Assembly (NCBI GenBank): GCA_964400675.1
Contig: CAYNVO010000007.1
Coordinates: 62,001 to 126,000 of the forward strand
Reading direction: 5' to 3'
Length of the DNA stretch: 64,000 nt
Origin: 9FT-COMBO-48-23 sp964400675
GTDB lineage: Bacteria; Chloroflexota; Dehalococcoidia; GIF9; UBA5629
Shown: positions 18,310 through 27,190 of the stretch, in pieces
Layout of the letters: each line of letters starts with the position of its first letter
Position numbering within the stretch: the stretch's first letter is position 1
The notes under the pieces: model-generated
The model's input: the letters and a program-made list of their open reading frames with translations, nothing else
What the model was told of the DNA's origin: nothing
The model's database searches: none
Translations under genes and position numbers: made by a program

Positions 18310-19107
18310 TTAACTAAAAGGGCTATGGCAATTTGCCTGTTGATGACTGTAAGTGGTGGTTATGGACTTGCCGCTGGCAGCAAGGTGAGCTAACCGAGAG
18401 GGCTCAGGGAGCCGATGTTTGCGGCAACACTCCATTACCCAAAGGATGGCTGTTGGCAGGTCAATCTTGTGACCGATGGAGATGTAAATTGGACTCACAT
18501 TAGCTTTAGTTCGTAGAGCAACTCCGATAACCTCACCGTTTTCAGTAAGCTCGGCGTAAGCACCGGCTTCAGCGGTTACCGGTGCATGAGTGCCACACAG
18601 GCGTGATTTGGCACAACCTATAGTAGGTATGTTAAGAAATAGACCTATATGTGAAGCGATTCCGAAGCGCCTGGGATGAGCAATTCCTTGGCCATCTGCC
18701 AGAATAAGGTCGGGTTCTGTTGATAGTTTTTGACAAACAGTCAATACCAAAGGGGCCTCTCTGAAAGATAAAAGGCCAGGTATATAAGGAAAATGGATTT
18801 TATCCTCGGCGGTTTCGACCTCAGTCACCTTAAGTTCGGGGTAGTTGAGGATGACCGCAGCGGCTCGGGCAATCCCTCTTGAATCTGGGGCCGATATATC
18901 GACACCAGCGATAAAGCGAGGTTTAATTTCCTCGCTTTTTCGTGATACTCGACTAGCCATGTCTATTTGTATCTGTTTAGCCTGGGCGATACTTATTTGC
19001 CAACCGTGCAGCTGCTGTATTTTCACATCCTTGATTATAATGGCTGGGTTCGCTGGTGGCAACATCGGAAGTGATGACATATTGACAGTTGAAGTAACTT
19101 GTTGCAT
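18310..19107 (-). CDS. nfi: Endonuclease V
   Basis: 265 residues. The catalytic motifs are present: AGVDIS (Asp70), PYIPGLLSFREAP (Glu117) and LADGQGIAHPRRFGIASH (Asp138). The enzyme cuts the second phosphodiester bond 3' of deoxyinosine, starting repair of deaminated adenine. The first 30 residues are not conserved in the family, so the true start may be one of the later Met codons (residue 10 or 15). It is the first gene of a minus-strand run with prfB, 31 bp away, and is divergent from rpsP. Confidence 0.9.
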   Translation of the reverse strand: MQQVTSTVNMSSLPMLPPANPAIIIKDVKIQQLHGWQISIAQAKQIQIDMASRVSRKSEEIKPRFIAGVDISAPDSRGIARAAAVILNYPELKVTEVETAEDKIHFPYIPGLLSFREAPLVLTVCQKLSTEPDLILADGQGIAHPRRFGIASHIGLFLNIPTIGCAKSRLCGTHAPVTAEAGAYAELTENGEVIGVALRTKANVSPIYISIGHKIDLPTAILWVMECCRKHRLPEPSRLAHLAASGKSITTTYSHQQANCHSPFS

Positions 19108-19110
19108 AAT
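19082..19110 (+). promoter_or_regulatory. Promoter of rpsP
   Basis: TTGACA (19082-19087), a 17-bp spacer and CATAAT (19105-19110). It overlaps the 5' end of the divergent endonuclease V gene and lies 44 bp before the rpsP ATG. AAGGAGG sits at about 19127-19133, some 20 bp from the ATG, farther than usual. Confidence 0.7.
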
Positions 19111-19154
19111 AATCTACAGAATTTTTAAGGAGGCTTAACCTAAACAGGTAGCTA

Positions 19155-19493
19155 ATGGTAAAGATAAGATTACGGCGGGTTGGCGCTAGGAATAAACCTA
19201 TGTACCGAGTGGTAGTGACTGATCACAGGTCACCGCGAGATGGCGCTTTTATTGAGATCATCGGACATTATAATCCGTTGACCGAGCCAGAGACATTTGT
19301 TGTTGATGAAGAAAAAGCGCTGAAGTGGCTTAAGTATGGTGCCAAGCCAACGGATACTGTATTGAGGTTGCTGTCTAAGGTGGGGGTAATGGATAAGTTT
19401 AAGCCAACTGATGCAAAAAAGGCGAGAGCAACAAAACCGAGAAAGATAAAGGCCACAGCCAAAACCAAATCGACTACTGAGGAGTCATCATAA
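19155..19493 (+). CDS. rpsP: 30S ribosomal protein S16
   Basis: 112 residues. The N-terminus VKIRLRRVGARNKPMYRVVVTDHRSPRDGAFIEIIGHYNPL is the S16 core (described here by its key blocks KIRLRR.G, VV.D.R and GHYNP). A basic Lys/Thr/Ala-rich tail extends from about residue 85, longer than in E. coli. S16 binds 16S rRNA in the 30S body. It overlaps the next gene by TAATG, the common rpsP-KH gene pair. Confidence 0.96.
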   Translation: MVKIRLRRVGARNKPMYRVVVTDHRSPRDGAFIEIIGHYNPLTEPETFVVDEEKALKWLKYGAKPTDTVLRLLSKVGVMDKFKPTDAKKARATKPRKIKATAKTKSTTEESS

Positions 19494-19723
19494 TGAAGGA
19501 GATAATAGAGTACATCGCTAAGTCAATTGTCAACGCACCTGATGATGTAAGGGTTACTGAGGAAACTGATGACAAGGGTATGGTGGTGGTGAAGTTGGAA
19601 GTTGCTCCAGACGATAAAGGGAGAGTTATTGGTAGGCAGGGCCGTGTTGCTGAGGCGATGCGAACCCTGCTTCGTGTGGTGGCGACTAAAGAAGGTATTC
19701 GTGTCAGGCTTGAGATAATATAG
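19493..19723 (+). CDS. khpA: KH-domain RNA-binding protein (KhpA/YlqC family)
   Basis: 76 residues covering a single KH domain with the nucleic-acid-binding loop IGRQGR. KhpA binds RNA, often with KhpB, and is involved in cell elongation, sRNA stability or ribosome-related functions. Its place right after rpsP (TAATG overlap) is the usual context. rimM and trmD, which often follow, are absent here. Confidence 0.92.
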   Translation: MKEIIEYIAKSIVNAPDDVRVTEETDDKGMVVVKLEVAPDDKGRVIGRQGRVAEAMRTLLRVVATKEGIRVRLEII

Positions 19724-19751
19724 CTGACCTGCCAGGTACACTGTAGGTCAG
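19724..19751. terminator. Hairpin between rpsP-khpA and the ATP synthase operon
   Basis: CTGACCT (19724-19730) pairs with AGGTCAG (19745-19751) around a 14-nt loop, directly after the khpA stop. No U-run follows, so termination is only likely. It separates convergent operons. Confidence 0.4.
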
Positions 19752-19816
19752 TGGCCTGGTCATTGTAAGCCCCGCAATTCTGAGAGATAATCTCCTGCTT
19801 ATTTACTGAAGGATAA

Positions 19817-20242
19817 CTATCGCCTTGGTGCCGGCTTTCGACGTCTTCTTTCAGCTACCTTAAGGCGTATAATAGAACGAAGGAGAGCAGCTTGTGCTTG
19901 GGCCATATCTAGTTCTGGTGTATGGGTCTTGAGCCGTTCTTCAGCCTGACGTTTAGCCTCTTCAGCGCGTTGAATGTCGATTTCTTCGGCACGTTCGCAA
20001 GCATCAGCCAGTATTATGATTTTATCGGGGCGTATTTCGAGAAAACCGCCGGAAACAGACATATACGTTTCCTCGCCATCTTTTCTAATGAGTAGCTCTC
20101 CAGGGTTGAGCATGGTTATCAATGGAGCGTGATGGGGTAGGATGCCTAGCTCTCCTTCGACGCCCGGGGCGACTACCACGTTGACGTCATCAGCGAGAAC
20201 TTGACGCTCAGCAGTTATAATTTCAAGCCTCAGGGTTGCCAT
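19817..20242 (-). CDS. atpC: F1Fo ATP synthase subunit epsilon
   Basis: 141 residues: the N-terminal beta-sandwich (LRLEIITAERQVLADDVNVVVAPGVEGELGILPHHAPL, recognised by GELGILP.HAPL) and two C-terminal helices ending in a basic tail RRRRKPAPRR. Epsilon couples the c-ring to gamma and can inhibit ATP hydrolysis. It is the last gene of the operon and overlaps the atpD stop (TAATG). Confidence 0.96.
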   Translation of the reverse strand: MATLRLEIITAERQVLADDVNVVVAPGVEGELGILPHHAPLITMLNPGELLIRKDGEETYMSVSGGFLEIRPDKIIILADACERAEEIDIQRAEEAKRQAEERLKTHTPELDMAQAQAALLRSIIRLKVAERRRRKPAPRR

Positions 20243-21636
20243 TATTCTCCCTCAAGTGTCTTGGCTTTTGCTATTGCTTCCTCAATTGTTCCGACCATGA
20301 AAAAAGCAGATTCAGGAAGCTGGTCATACTTGCCGCCCAAGATTTCTTTGAAACCGCGGACTGTTTCTTTTATGGGAACGTATTTGCCTTCGGTGCCAGT
20401 GAAAGCCTCAGCAACGAACATAGGCTGAGAGAGGAACCTTTGAATACGGCGGGCTCTGGCTACGGTGAGTTTGTCCTCGTCGCTCAGCTCCTCCATACCT
20501 AATATGGAGATTACGTCTTGGAGGTCTTTGTAGCGTTGTAAAACTCGTTGTACACCGCGAGCAACCTGATAATGCTCTTCGCCGACAACTTGAGGGTCGA
20601 GAATGCGAGAAGTTGAAGTTAACGGGTCGACCGCAGGATAGATACCAAGCTCTGCTATAGAGCGTTCCAACGAAATTACTCCGTCGAGATGACCGAACGT
20701 AGTTACGATTCCGGGGTCTGTGTAGTCATCAGCGGGCACGTATATGGCTTGAAATGAAGTGATGGAACCTCTCTTTGTCGAGGTAATTCTTTCTTCCAGT
20801 TCACCGACATCAGTACCTAGTGTGGGTTGGTAGCCAACTGCAGAGGGCATGCGGCCCAGAAGTGCTGACACCTCCATGTTGGCAAGGATATGACGGTAAA
20901 TGTTATCGATGAACAGAAGTACATCTTGGCCCTCCGTTTCGCGGAAATATTCTGCCATGGTTACGCCAGTCAAGCCAATTCGTGCTCGGACTCCGGGGGG
21001 TTCGTTCATTTGGCCAAATGCCATAATGGTCTTTTCTATAACGCCAGATTCCTTCATCTCTCGCCAAAGGTCGTTGCCTTCTCTTGACCTCTCACCCACA
21101 CCGGCGAATACGGAGAAACCACCGTGCTCGGTGGCAATATTATGAATCAGCTCCATTATGATAACAGTCTTGCCTACTCCAGCTCCGCCGTAAGCGCCTA
21201 CCTTACCTCCTCTGGTAAAAGGAGTAATCAAGTCTATTACTTTTAGACCTGTTTCCAGCATTTGACTTGTTGTTTCCTGCTCTTCTAGCGGAGGTGGGGG
21301 GCGATGAATTGGGAGTCTCTCCTTGGTTTCTACGGGACCAAGGTTATCTAGTGGTTCTCCGAAGACATTAAACAACCTCCCTAGAGTAGCTTTACCTACA
21401 GGAACAGATACTGGTGCTCCGGTGTCAATCGCCTCGATACCTCTTTCTAGCCCGTCGGTAGGGCATAGAGCTAGACAGCGCACCCAATTATTGCCTGTAT
21501 GTTGCTGAACTTCAAGAATAATCTTATCGCCATTTTGATTAATCTCGATGGCGTTATAGATTGCTGGTAACGCTTCCTGAGGAAACTCTACATCAACTAC
21601 TGTTCCGATTACTTGGACTACTTTGCCTTTTGCCAA
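20242..21636 (-). CDS. atpD: F1Fo ATP synthase subunit beta
   Basis: 464 residues from TTG 21636, chosen because AGGAGGTG lies five bases upstream; a longer frame to 21684 runs into the end of atpG. The Walker A GGAGVGKTVI, the catalytic-site region GERSREGNDL and the DELSEEDK-like ELSDEDKLTVARARR are present. It is the catalytic subunit of the F1 head. The length matches the family. Confidence 0.97.
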   Translation of the reverse strand: MAKGKVVQVIGTVVDVEFPQEALPAIYNAIEINQNGDKIILEVQQHTGNNWVRCLALCPTDGLERGIEAIDTGAPVSVPVGKATLGRLFNVFGEPLDNLGPVETKERLPIHRPPPPLEEQETTSQMLETGLKVIDLITPFTRGGKVGAYGGAGVGKTVIIMELIHNIATEHGGFSVFAGVGERSREGNDLWREMKESGVIEKTIMAFGQMNEPPGVRARIGLTGVTMAEYFRETEGQDVLLFIDNIYRHILANMEVSALLGRMPSAVGYQPTLGTDVGELEERITSTKRGSITSFQAIYVPADDYTDPGIVTTFGHLDGVISLERSIAELGIYPAVDPLTSTSRILDPQVVGEEHYQVARGVQRVLQRYKDLQDVISILGMEELSDEDKLTVARARRIQRFLSQPMFVAEAFTGTEGKYVPIKETVRGFKEILGGKYDQLPESAFFMVGTIEEAIAKAKTLEGE

Positions 21637-21649
21637 AATTTCACCTCCT

Positions 21650-22507
21650 CTAGTGTAGGACTTCGACGCCTCCTGTAATATCAAGGAGTTCTGTGGTAAT
21701 CATTTCCTGACGGGCTTTATTTAAAGTCAGAGTAAGATCAGAGATAACTTCGTTGGCATTATCGGTGGCGTTTCGCATGGCGACCATTCGAGCCGATTGC
21801 TCGCTGGCAATGGCCTCGCGAATGGCATGATAAACCTTCATTTCCACGAAGCGTGGCAGAAGCTCACCCAGAACAAACTTGGGGTCTGGTTCGTAAATAT
21901 ATTCTGTAGTTTCCGTCTTAGGTATTGTCGCCGGTTCTACAGGAAGCAGCGGCTCTAATATTGGCTTCTGGGTCATAGTACTTATGAATTGAGTGTAGGC
22001 TAGATAGACCATGTCGATGGAACCGTTAGTGTAGTCATCGATAATAATGTGGGAAATAGGTAGTGTTTCAAGCAATGTAGGACGGTCACTAATCTTCGTA
22101 AACTCGGCACGGACATCGCGTTTATAACGTATCATGAAGTCTCGCCCTTTGCGACCGATAGTGACAAGCGTAACCGGCACACTCTGTCCCAGAATGAAAT
22201 TAGCTGTTAAGCGATTCAGATTAGCGTTGAGTCCACCGCATAGGCCTCTGTCTGTAGTAATATGCACTACGGCTATTTTCTTTATGTCCCTTTTTGCTAA
22301 CAGGGGATGCAGGGCCCCACTCTTTGCAGACTCAACGGCGAGGTCAGCGATTATCTGGCCGATCTTGTCGCTGTATGGCCGTCCAGCCAAAGCTTGTTCT
22401 TGAGCGCGCTTCATCTTGGCAGTGGCAATCATTTCCATTGCCCTGGTGATTTTAGCTGTGCTCTGGACACTGCGAATACGTCTACGAAGAAGCCGTGGAC
22501 TAATCAT
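21650..22507 (-). CDS. atpG: F1Fo ATP synthase subunit gamma
   Basis: 285 residues. The N-terminal helix RLLRRRIRSVQSTAKITRAMEMIATAKM and the C-terminal helix (MRNATDNANEVISDLTLTLNKARQ, then ITTELLDITGG) are the two arms of the central stalk; recognised by TAKITRAMEM..A.K and NA..L. The subunit rotates inside the alpha/beta ring. It sits between atpA and atpD as usual. Confidence 0.96.
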   Translation of the reverse strand: MISPRLLRRRIRSVQSTAKITRAMEMIATAKMKRAQEQALAGRPYSDKIGQIIADLAVESAKSGALHPLLAKRDIKKIAVVHITTDRGLCGGLNANLNRLTANFILGQSVPVTLVTIGRKGRDFMIRYKRDVRAEFTKISDRPTLLETLPISHIIIDDYTNGSIDMVYLAYTQFISTMTQKPILEPLLPVEPATIPKTETTEYIYEPDPKFVLGELLPRFVEMKVYHAIREAIASEQSARMVAMRNATDNANEVISDLTLTLNKARQEMITTELLDITGGVEVLH

Positions 22508-22516
22508 TGTTTTCCT

Positions 22517-24028
22517 TTAGTAAGCCACACTTTTCTTGAATTCTGATATTGCCGATTTTAACATCTCTTCAGTTTCCGGTTTGATTTCCTTATCGGTCAA
22601 GATACGCTGAGTTATTTTAGGGTGATTCGTTTCCATAAACCGATGGAAGCCCTGTTCAAAAGCGGAAATTTTTTCCACTGGCACATCATCCAGATAGCCA
22701 TTCGTGACAGCGTACAGAATGGCTACCTCTTTGTCTAAGGACATCGGAGCGTATTGGGGCTGTTTCAGTACTTCGGTGATTCGTTGCCCGCGCTCTAGCT
22801 GGGACCGGGTAGCTTTATCTAAATCAGCGGTACCGAATTGGGCGAAGGCGGCCAGCTCGCGATATTGAGCCATATCTATCCTCAGTCTACCAGCTACCTG
22901 TCTCATGGCTCTGGTCTGGGCATTGCCACCTACCCTTGATACCGATAAGCCAATGTTTAATGCCGGACGGATACCGCTATTAAACATATCTGTTTCAAGA
23001 TAAATCTGCCCGTCGGTAATAGAGATAACATTGGTTGGAATATAAGCAGCTAAATCACCAGCCTGGATTTCTATGATAGGGAGGGCGGTGAGTGAGCCGC
23101 CGCCATGTTCTTCATCTAACTTAGCAGCTCGTTCGAGAAGTCGGCTGTGAAGGTAGAAGACATCACCGGGGTAGGCCTCACGGCCAGGCGGACGCCTGAG
23201 TATAAGTGATATCTGTCGGTAAGCCCAGGCGTGCTTTGTTAGATCGTCATAGATAACCAGCGCATCCCTTCCCTGCTCCATGAATTCTTCGCCGATGGCA
23301 CATCCAGAGTAAGGGGCTAAATATTGCAAAGGCGCTGGGTCAGAAGCGTTAGCTGCGACCACTATAGTATGCTCCATGACTCCATATTTCTGGAATGTTC
23401 CTACTACTTGTGCCACCTTGGATGTTTTTTGTCCGATAGCTACGTAAATGCAGATAAGGTCTCCGCCTTTCTGTCTGATAATGGCATCGATAGCGATGGC
23501 TGATTTGCCTATGGACCGGTCACCTATAATTAACTCGCGTTGACCTCGCCCAATCGGAATCAAGGCATCTATTGCCTTTATACCTGTATATACCGGTGTG
23601 TTCACTCGCTGCCTCATTACAACGTTAGGTGCAACTCTTTCTACTGGCCGAGTCTTGGTCGATTTAATCGGCCCAAGCTCGTCTAAAGGGTTGCCTAGTG
23701 GGTCAACCACTCGGCCGATAAGCTCGTCACCCACAGGCACCTCGACTACTCTTCCGGTGGAGCGGACTTCGTCACCTTCTTTAATATGGCTGAAGTCGCC
23801 AAGAATAACAGCAGCGACATTATCCTCCTCCAAATTGAGTGCTAACCCCATAATATTGTTAGGGAATTCCAGAAGTTCGTTATATTTAGCACCACGAAGT
23901 CCATGAATTCGAGCAACGCCGTCACCGACGCTGATCACTGTACCCACATCTACCATGGTCACAGTGGAGCCGAATTGCCTGATGTTCTCTTTAATTACTG
24001 AGACTATGTCTCGTCCTTCTGTTGTCAT
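22517..24028 (-). CDS. atpA: F1Fo ATP synthase subunit alpha
   Basis: 503 residues. The nucleotide-binding loop reads GDRSIGKSAIA, where most bacteria have GDRQTGKTA; the Lys is kept and the neighbouring positions differ. The family signature PGREAYPGDVFYLHSRLLERAAK is clear (key PGREAYPGD and HSRLLERAA). Alpha subunits bind nucleotide without catalysis and form the F1 hexamer with beta. Confidence 0.97.
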   Translation of the reverse strand: MTTEGRDIVSVIKENIRQFGSTVTMVDVGTVISVGDGVARIHGLRGAKYNELLEFPNNIMGLALNLEEDNVAAVILGDFSHIKEGDEVRSTGRVVEVPVGDELIGRVVDPLGNPLDELGPIKSTKTRPVERVAPNVVMRQRVNTPVYTGIKAIDALIPIGRGQRELIIGDRSIGKSAIAIDAIIRQKGGDLICIYVAIGQKTSKVAQVVGTFQKYGVMEHTIVVAANASDPAPLQYLAPYSGCAIGEEFMEQGRDALVIYDDLTKHAWAYRQISLILRRPPGREAYPGDVFYLHSRLLERAAKLDEEHGGGSLTALPIIEIQAGDLAAYIPTNVISITDGQIYLETDMFNSGIRPALNIGLSVSRVGGNAQTRAMRQVAGRLRIDMAQYRELAAFAQFGTADLDKATRSQLERGQRITEVLKQPQYAPMSLDKEVAILYAVTNGYLDDVPVEKISAFEQGFHRFMETNHPKITQRILTDKEIKPETEEMLKSAISEFKKSVAY

Positions 24029-24041
24029 CTTATTCTCCCCC

Positions 24042-24590
24042 TTATGGGTAGTTTCTACTTTTTAAGGCCAGACTTTTCTTTAGCATCTCTAATTTGTTAC
24101 GTATGCTAGCGTCAATAAGACTATCATCTATTCTGGCGATAAAGCCACCTAGAATATCCGGGTTGACCTGGATGTTAATGCTGACTTTCTCGCCGATAAT
24201 TGCTTCAAGGTGGTGGCTAAGTTTTTCTCTTTCTGTATTATCAAGTGCGATGGCAGTGGTAACCTCGGCAGTTTTTATCCCATGATGGTCATTTAACAGG
24301 CGTTCATATTCGTCTGCAAGTTGCCCGACGTTTTTGAGCTGGCCTTTAGCAATGAGAAGGTAGACTAGATTCATGGCCATAGGATTCATTTCCCCCAATA
24401 TTTCACGTGCTACCTTTGCCTTCAGTTCAAACGGTAATTTCGGGTTTTCTATCAATGATGTAAATTCAGGATCTTGCATCAATTGAGCAATTTTCCCCAA
24501 GTCAGACTGCCACTCTTTTAGCTTATTGCTTTCCAGAGCAATCTCAAAGACTGCTTGAGCATAGCGCTTGACAGAAGTTGTTATCGGCAT
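24042..24590 (-). CDS. atpH: F1Fo ATP synthase subunit delta
   Basis: 182 residues, mostly helical, with the family pattern YAQAVFEIALE at the N-terminus and the C-terminal INIQVNPDILGGFIARIDDSLIDASIRNKL (recognised by NP.ILGG...R..D..ID.S). Delta joins the peripheral stalk (b subunits) to the top of F1. Found between atpF and atpA as expected. Confidence 0.95.
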   Translation of the reverse strand: MPITTSVKRYAQAVFEIALESNKLKEWQSDLGKIAQLMQDPEFTSLIENPKLPFELKAKVAREILGEMNPMAMNLVYLLIAKGQLKNVGQLADEYERLLNDHHGIKTAEVTTAIALDNTEREKLSHHLEAIIGEKVSINIQVNPDILGGFIARIDDSLIDASIRNKLEMLKKSLALKSRNYP

Positions 24591-24605
24591 TTGATTTCTG
24601 GCTTT

Positions 24606-25106
24606 CTATGTTTGTTTAAAAGTTGCGCTCTCCTTGAGCACTTCATCAATAAGCTTGCGGTGCTTCTTTTTGTCTACTGTTTCTTTGATCATCTTTTCTG
24701 CAGCCAAGATGGCAATATCGGCGAATTCGGCGCGTAACTCCTCAACGGTTTTGTCTCTCTCTAGTTGTATTTCAGTGCGTGCCTTTGCAATCAAGGACTC
24801 AGCCTCTTGGCGGGCACCGTCTTTGGCCTCTTCCTTTATCCTTTCTCCTATCTGTGTCGCCTGGGCTATTACAGCCTGCCCTTCTTTGCGGGCCTTTTCT
24901 AGATGAGCTTTGATCTCCTCTTCGCTATGTGCTGTTTCCTGCCTGATTTTTTCAGCTTGCTCCATGCTCTCTTTTATTTTAGTCTGCCTCTCATCGAGCA
25001 CCTTGAGCACCGGCTTGTATAGGAATACACCGAGTAATGTAAACAAAATAATGAAGTTTACGAGAAATGCCACCAAAAGCGGTAGGTTAATTCCAATACC
25101 TTCCAT
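24606..25106 (-). CDS. atpF: F1Fo ATP synthase subunit b
   Basis: 166 residues. One N-terminal membrane span (about 7-27) is followed by a long charged coiled coil (KPVLKVLDERQTKIKESMEQAEK onward), the peripheral stalk. A single b gene is present, so the stalk is probably a homodimer. About 90 bp separate it from the small membrane ORF upstream. Confidence 0.95.
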   Translation of the reverse strand: MEGIGINLPLLVAFLVNFIILFTLLGVFLYKPVLKVLDERQTKIKESMEQAEKIRQETAHSEEEIKAHLEKARKEGQAVIAQATQIGERIKEEAKDGARQEAESLIAKARTEIQLERDKTVEELRAEFADIAILAAEKMIKETVDKKKHRKLIDEVLKESATFKQT

Positions 25107-25193
25107 GTCATCACCTAACTTGTTAGTTTATTCATTATCCATAGAGAGTGGTCATGCATAAGCTCTTAAATTGGAGTCGGGATTTAAGCAGAC

Positions 25194-25310
25194 TCAGGCT
25201 TGGGCAAACATAAAGACGATGATTATCATACTGAAAGCCACTACAATCCCGATTGTTATAGCTGCGCCTATAAGACCACCTATGAAACCTGGCAAACCGC
25301 CTTCTTCCAT
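25194..25310 (-). CDS. 38-residue membrane microprotein inside the ATP synthase operon
   Basis: ATG 25310 to TGA 25194, preceded by AAAAGGAGAGGC, a strong ribosome-binding site eight bases upstream. The peptide starts MEEGGLPGFIGGLIGAA and continues as one hydrophobic helix (ITIGIVVAFSMIIIVFMF) ending AQA. It lies between atpE and atpF in the same orientation. The length and position do not fit any standard subunit. The GG..G pattern recalls c-subunit helices, but it lacks the ion-binding Glu and a second span. It could be an assembly or regulatory peptide of Fo. Too short for ordinary gene calling. Confidence 0.7.
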   Translation of the reverse strand: MEEGGLPGFIGGLIGAAITIGIVVAFSMIIIVFMFAQA

Positions 25311-25325
25311 TTCTGCCTCTCCTTT

Positions 25326-25556
25326 TTATACTACTAAAGCTAGTAGAATAGCCACTATTAGGGCGTAGATTCCGATTGCTTCAGCTAAGGCACCAATCAG
25401 AATCATGTTGGTCAAGATTGGCCCTCTGGCTTCAGGGTTGCGCCCAATTGCCTGCATGGCACCAAAGCCAATAAGCCCCAGTCCTATGCCAGGGCCTATC
25501 ATGCCTAGTCCACCGGCTAACCCTGCAGCTAACATTTTCATAGTTTCTGCGTCCAT
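25326..25556 (-). CDS. atpE: F1Fo ATP synthase subunit c
   Basis: 76 residues from ATG 25556, chosen for the AAAAGGAGG seven bases upstream; a longer frame to 25622 overlaps atpB. Two membrane helices are joined by the polar loop RNPEA (39-43). The ion-binding carboxylate is Glu59 in ALAEAIGIY. It is followed by Ala and the first helix lacks the Gln of Na+-binding rings, so protons are the likely coupling ion (inference). Confidence 0.96.
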   Translation of the reverse strand: MDAETMKMLAAGLAGGLGMIGPGIGLGLIGFGAMQAIGRNPEARGPILTNMILIGALAEAIGIYALIVAILLALVV

Positions 25557-25569
25557 CTGTGTCCTCCTT

Positions 25570-26532
25570 TTAATTTGCATGCTCTGGCTCCTCAGTATGG
25601 GGAGCCATGGCAATAACACCAAATACTAGTGTCAGCCCAGCGAAGATCAATGCCTGAAGAACGCCAACGAGTAATTCTAATCCATAGAAGGGGATAGATG
25701 CCACTAATGGTACTAGAAACGTGACGACCAATAGCAATATCTCACCGGCTGTCATGTTGCCAAATAGACGGAAAGTGAAGCTGATTATCCGAATGAAATG
25801 GCTGAGAATTTCTAACATGCCTATGAATAGGTTGATAAAACCGAACATAATGCCGCTGATAGCGGGTCGGATCTTTCCCTTAAACAAGCTTATGAAACCG
25901 TCCCGTAATTGGCCGAAATTGAAGAAAGTGTTGAGATAACGGAAGAAACCGAGTGACCGCAGCCCCCAGAATTCAACACAGGTAAATGAAACTATGGCAA
26001 TGGAAAGGGGGAGGTTAATATCAGTATTTGCCGCTCGGAACAAAGGTATAAATGTGCCATCGTGCTCTGTGATACCTATGGTTCCAAAGAATGGTAGAAG
26101 AGCTAGATAGGCATTGGTCAAAACGTAAAGAAAGATAGTGGCTACCACGGGGAAAAGAATGCTCGCATTCTTTTCCCCGGCTACGCTCTTAACGAAGTTC
26201 AATAGCGTTTCTACAATCACCTCGGCTAGACTTTGAAGCCTTCCAGGTATTAGTTTCATCTTGCGAGTGCAGGCATAAACGAAGCCTATTAAAACGATTA
26301 TAGTAAGCCAAGAGGCAATGAGAGTATTCGTAATAGTTAACATAGGAGTATGGAATATCCCTTCTGATGGGAGTTCGACATGGGGTTTGGAGTTATCTAA
26401 GAAACTAGGTGCGTTGATACCCAGTAGGCTGGATCCCAGTGGGCCGACAATCAGACCAGTTAGAAGTAGTGCCAAGAGGATAATAATTACCCCGGCCAAT
26501 ATCTTAGTTGAGCAGCCACATCCCATATTCAT
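25570..26532 (-). CDS. atpB: F1Fo ATP synthase subunit a
   Basis: 320 residues with about six membrane spans. The essential Arg lies in SFTFRLFGNMTAGE, and the last spans contain ELLVGVLQALIFAGLTLVF. The N-terminus MNMGCGCSTKIL carries two Cys before the first span, an odd feature. Subunit a forms the proton half-channels against the c-ring. Confidence 0.95.
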   Translation of the reverse strand: MNMGCGCSTKILAGVIIILLALLLTGLIVGPLGSSLLGINAPSFLDNSKPHVELPSEGIFHTPMLTITNTLIASWLTIIVLIGFVYACTRKMKLIPGRLQSLAEVIVETLLNFVKSVAGEKNASILFPVVATIFLYVLTNAYLALLPFFGTIGITEHDGTFIPLFRAANTDINLPLSIAIVSFTCVEFWGLRSLGFFRYLNTFFNFGQLRDGFISLFKGKIRPAISGIMFGFINLFIGMLEILSHFIRIISFTFRLFGNMTAGEILLLVVTFLVPLVASIPFYGLELLVGVLQALIFAGLTLVFGVIAMAPHTEEPEHAN

Positions 26533-26541
26533 CGCGCTTTT

Positions 26542-26844
26542 TTATCCCCCGCCTTTTTCTTGCCCCTTTTGTTCTATGTAAAAACGGCGAAGTATGCGGT
26601 AAAGACCGTAGAAAGCAATCAATGTACCTATGCCAAATCCAATGAGAGTATATAGAGGATGTGTGTCAAGTCTCTCTGGGCGGTCAAGCCAATAACCAAT
26701 GCCGGTTGTTATAACTAGGCTCAAAGCTACATACCAACCCACGTTAAAAATAAGCCAAAGAGGCTTAGCCCATTCCCTAGATGTCGGTTTGTCAGATTTA
26801 GGCTGCTCTTTCATATAGTAGACGTTCTCTTGTACTGAAGTCAT
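26542..26844 (-). CDS. AtpZ/AtpI-like small membrane protein of the ATP synthase operon
   Basis: 100 residues with two membrane spans (about 29-50 and 63-83), a polar N-terminus and a Gly/Lys-rich end. Its place as first gene of the operon and its two-span pattern (LWLIFNVGWYVALSLVITTGIGYWLDRP, recognised by G.G.WLD, and TLIGFGIGTLIAFYGLYR) match AtpI/AtpZ-type accessory proteins, which help c-ring assembly or ion supply. The start could also be the Met at residue 11; neither has a strong ribosome-binding site. Confidence 0.8.
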   Translation of the reverse strand: MTSVQENVYYMKEQPKSDKPTSREWAKPLWLIFNVGWYVALSLVITTGIGYWLDRPERLDTHPLYTLIGFGIGTLIAFYGLYRILRRFYIEQKGQEKGGG

Positions 26845-27190
26845 GTTGCTACTTCTGCAATCTGCTTTCTAGTTACAATTACTATGCTTCAGAAAACACG
26901 TGAAACCTCTTCTTGCTTGGGCACATTTTGTCCATGCACTTACTCTAGCAGATTGAGAAATAGTTGTCATCGACCTTAGGACTAGTTTTCATATGTACTA
27001 AAAGACGATGCCATAAATTGTCGATGGGCTACTTTAGTTTGGCTTTATCTGTTAGGTATTTACCCCTCGCAACTCTTATATGCGCCACAGTGTTTGTTAG
27101 ATACAAAGCTATGCTACCGTGAGAAGCACTGATAAATCCCAATCTAGTTATTAAACAGGCTTTTTAAATGTAGCGCGTCTATGAGTCTGT
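26845..27190. other. Intergenic region upstream of the ATP synthase operon
   Basis: 346 bp, AT-rich, between the 3' end of the bifunctional-nuclease gene and the first atp gene, both on the minus strand. It should contain the atp promoter and the end of the upstream transcript, but I see no hexamer pair that stands out and no good small ORF. Confidence 0.5.

Noticed and set aside
25326..25556. Sodium-type ATP synthase c subunit
   Set aside because: Glu59 is followed by Ala and the first helix has no Gln at the ion site, unlike known Na+ rings.
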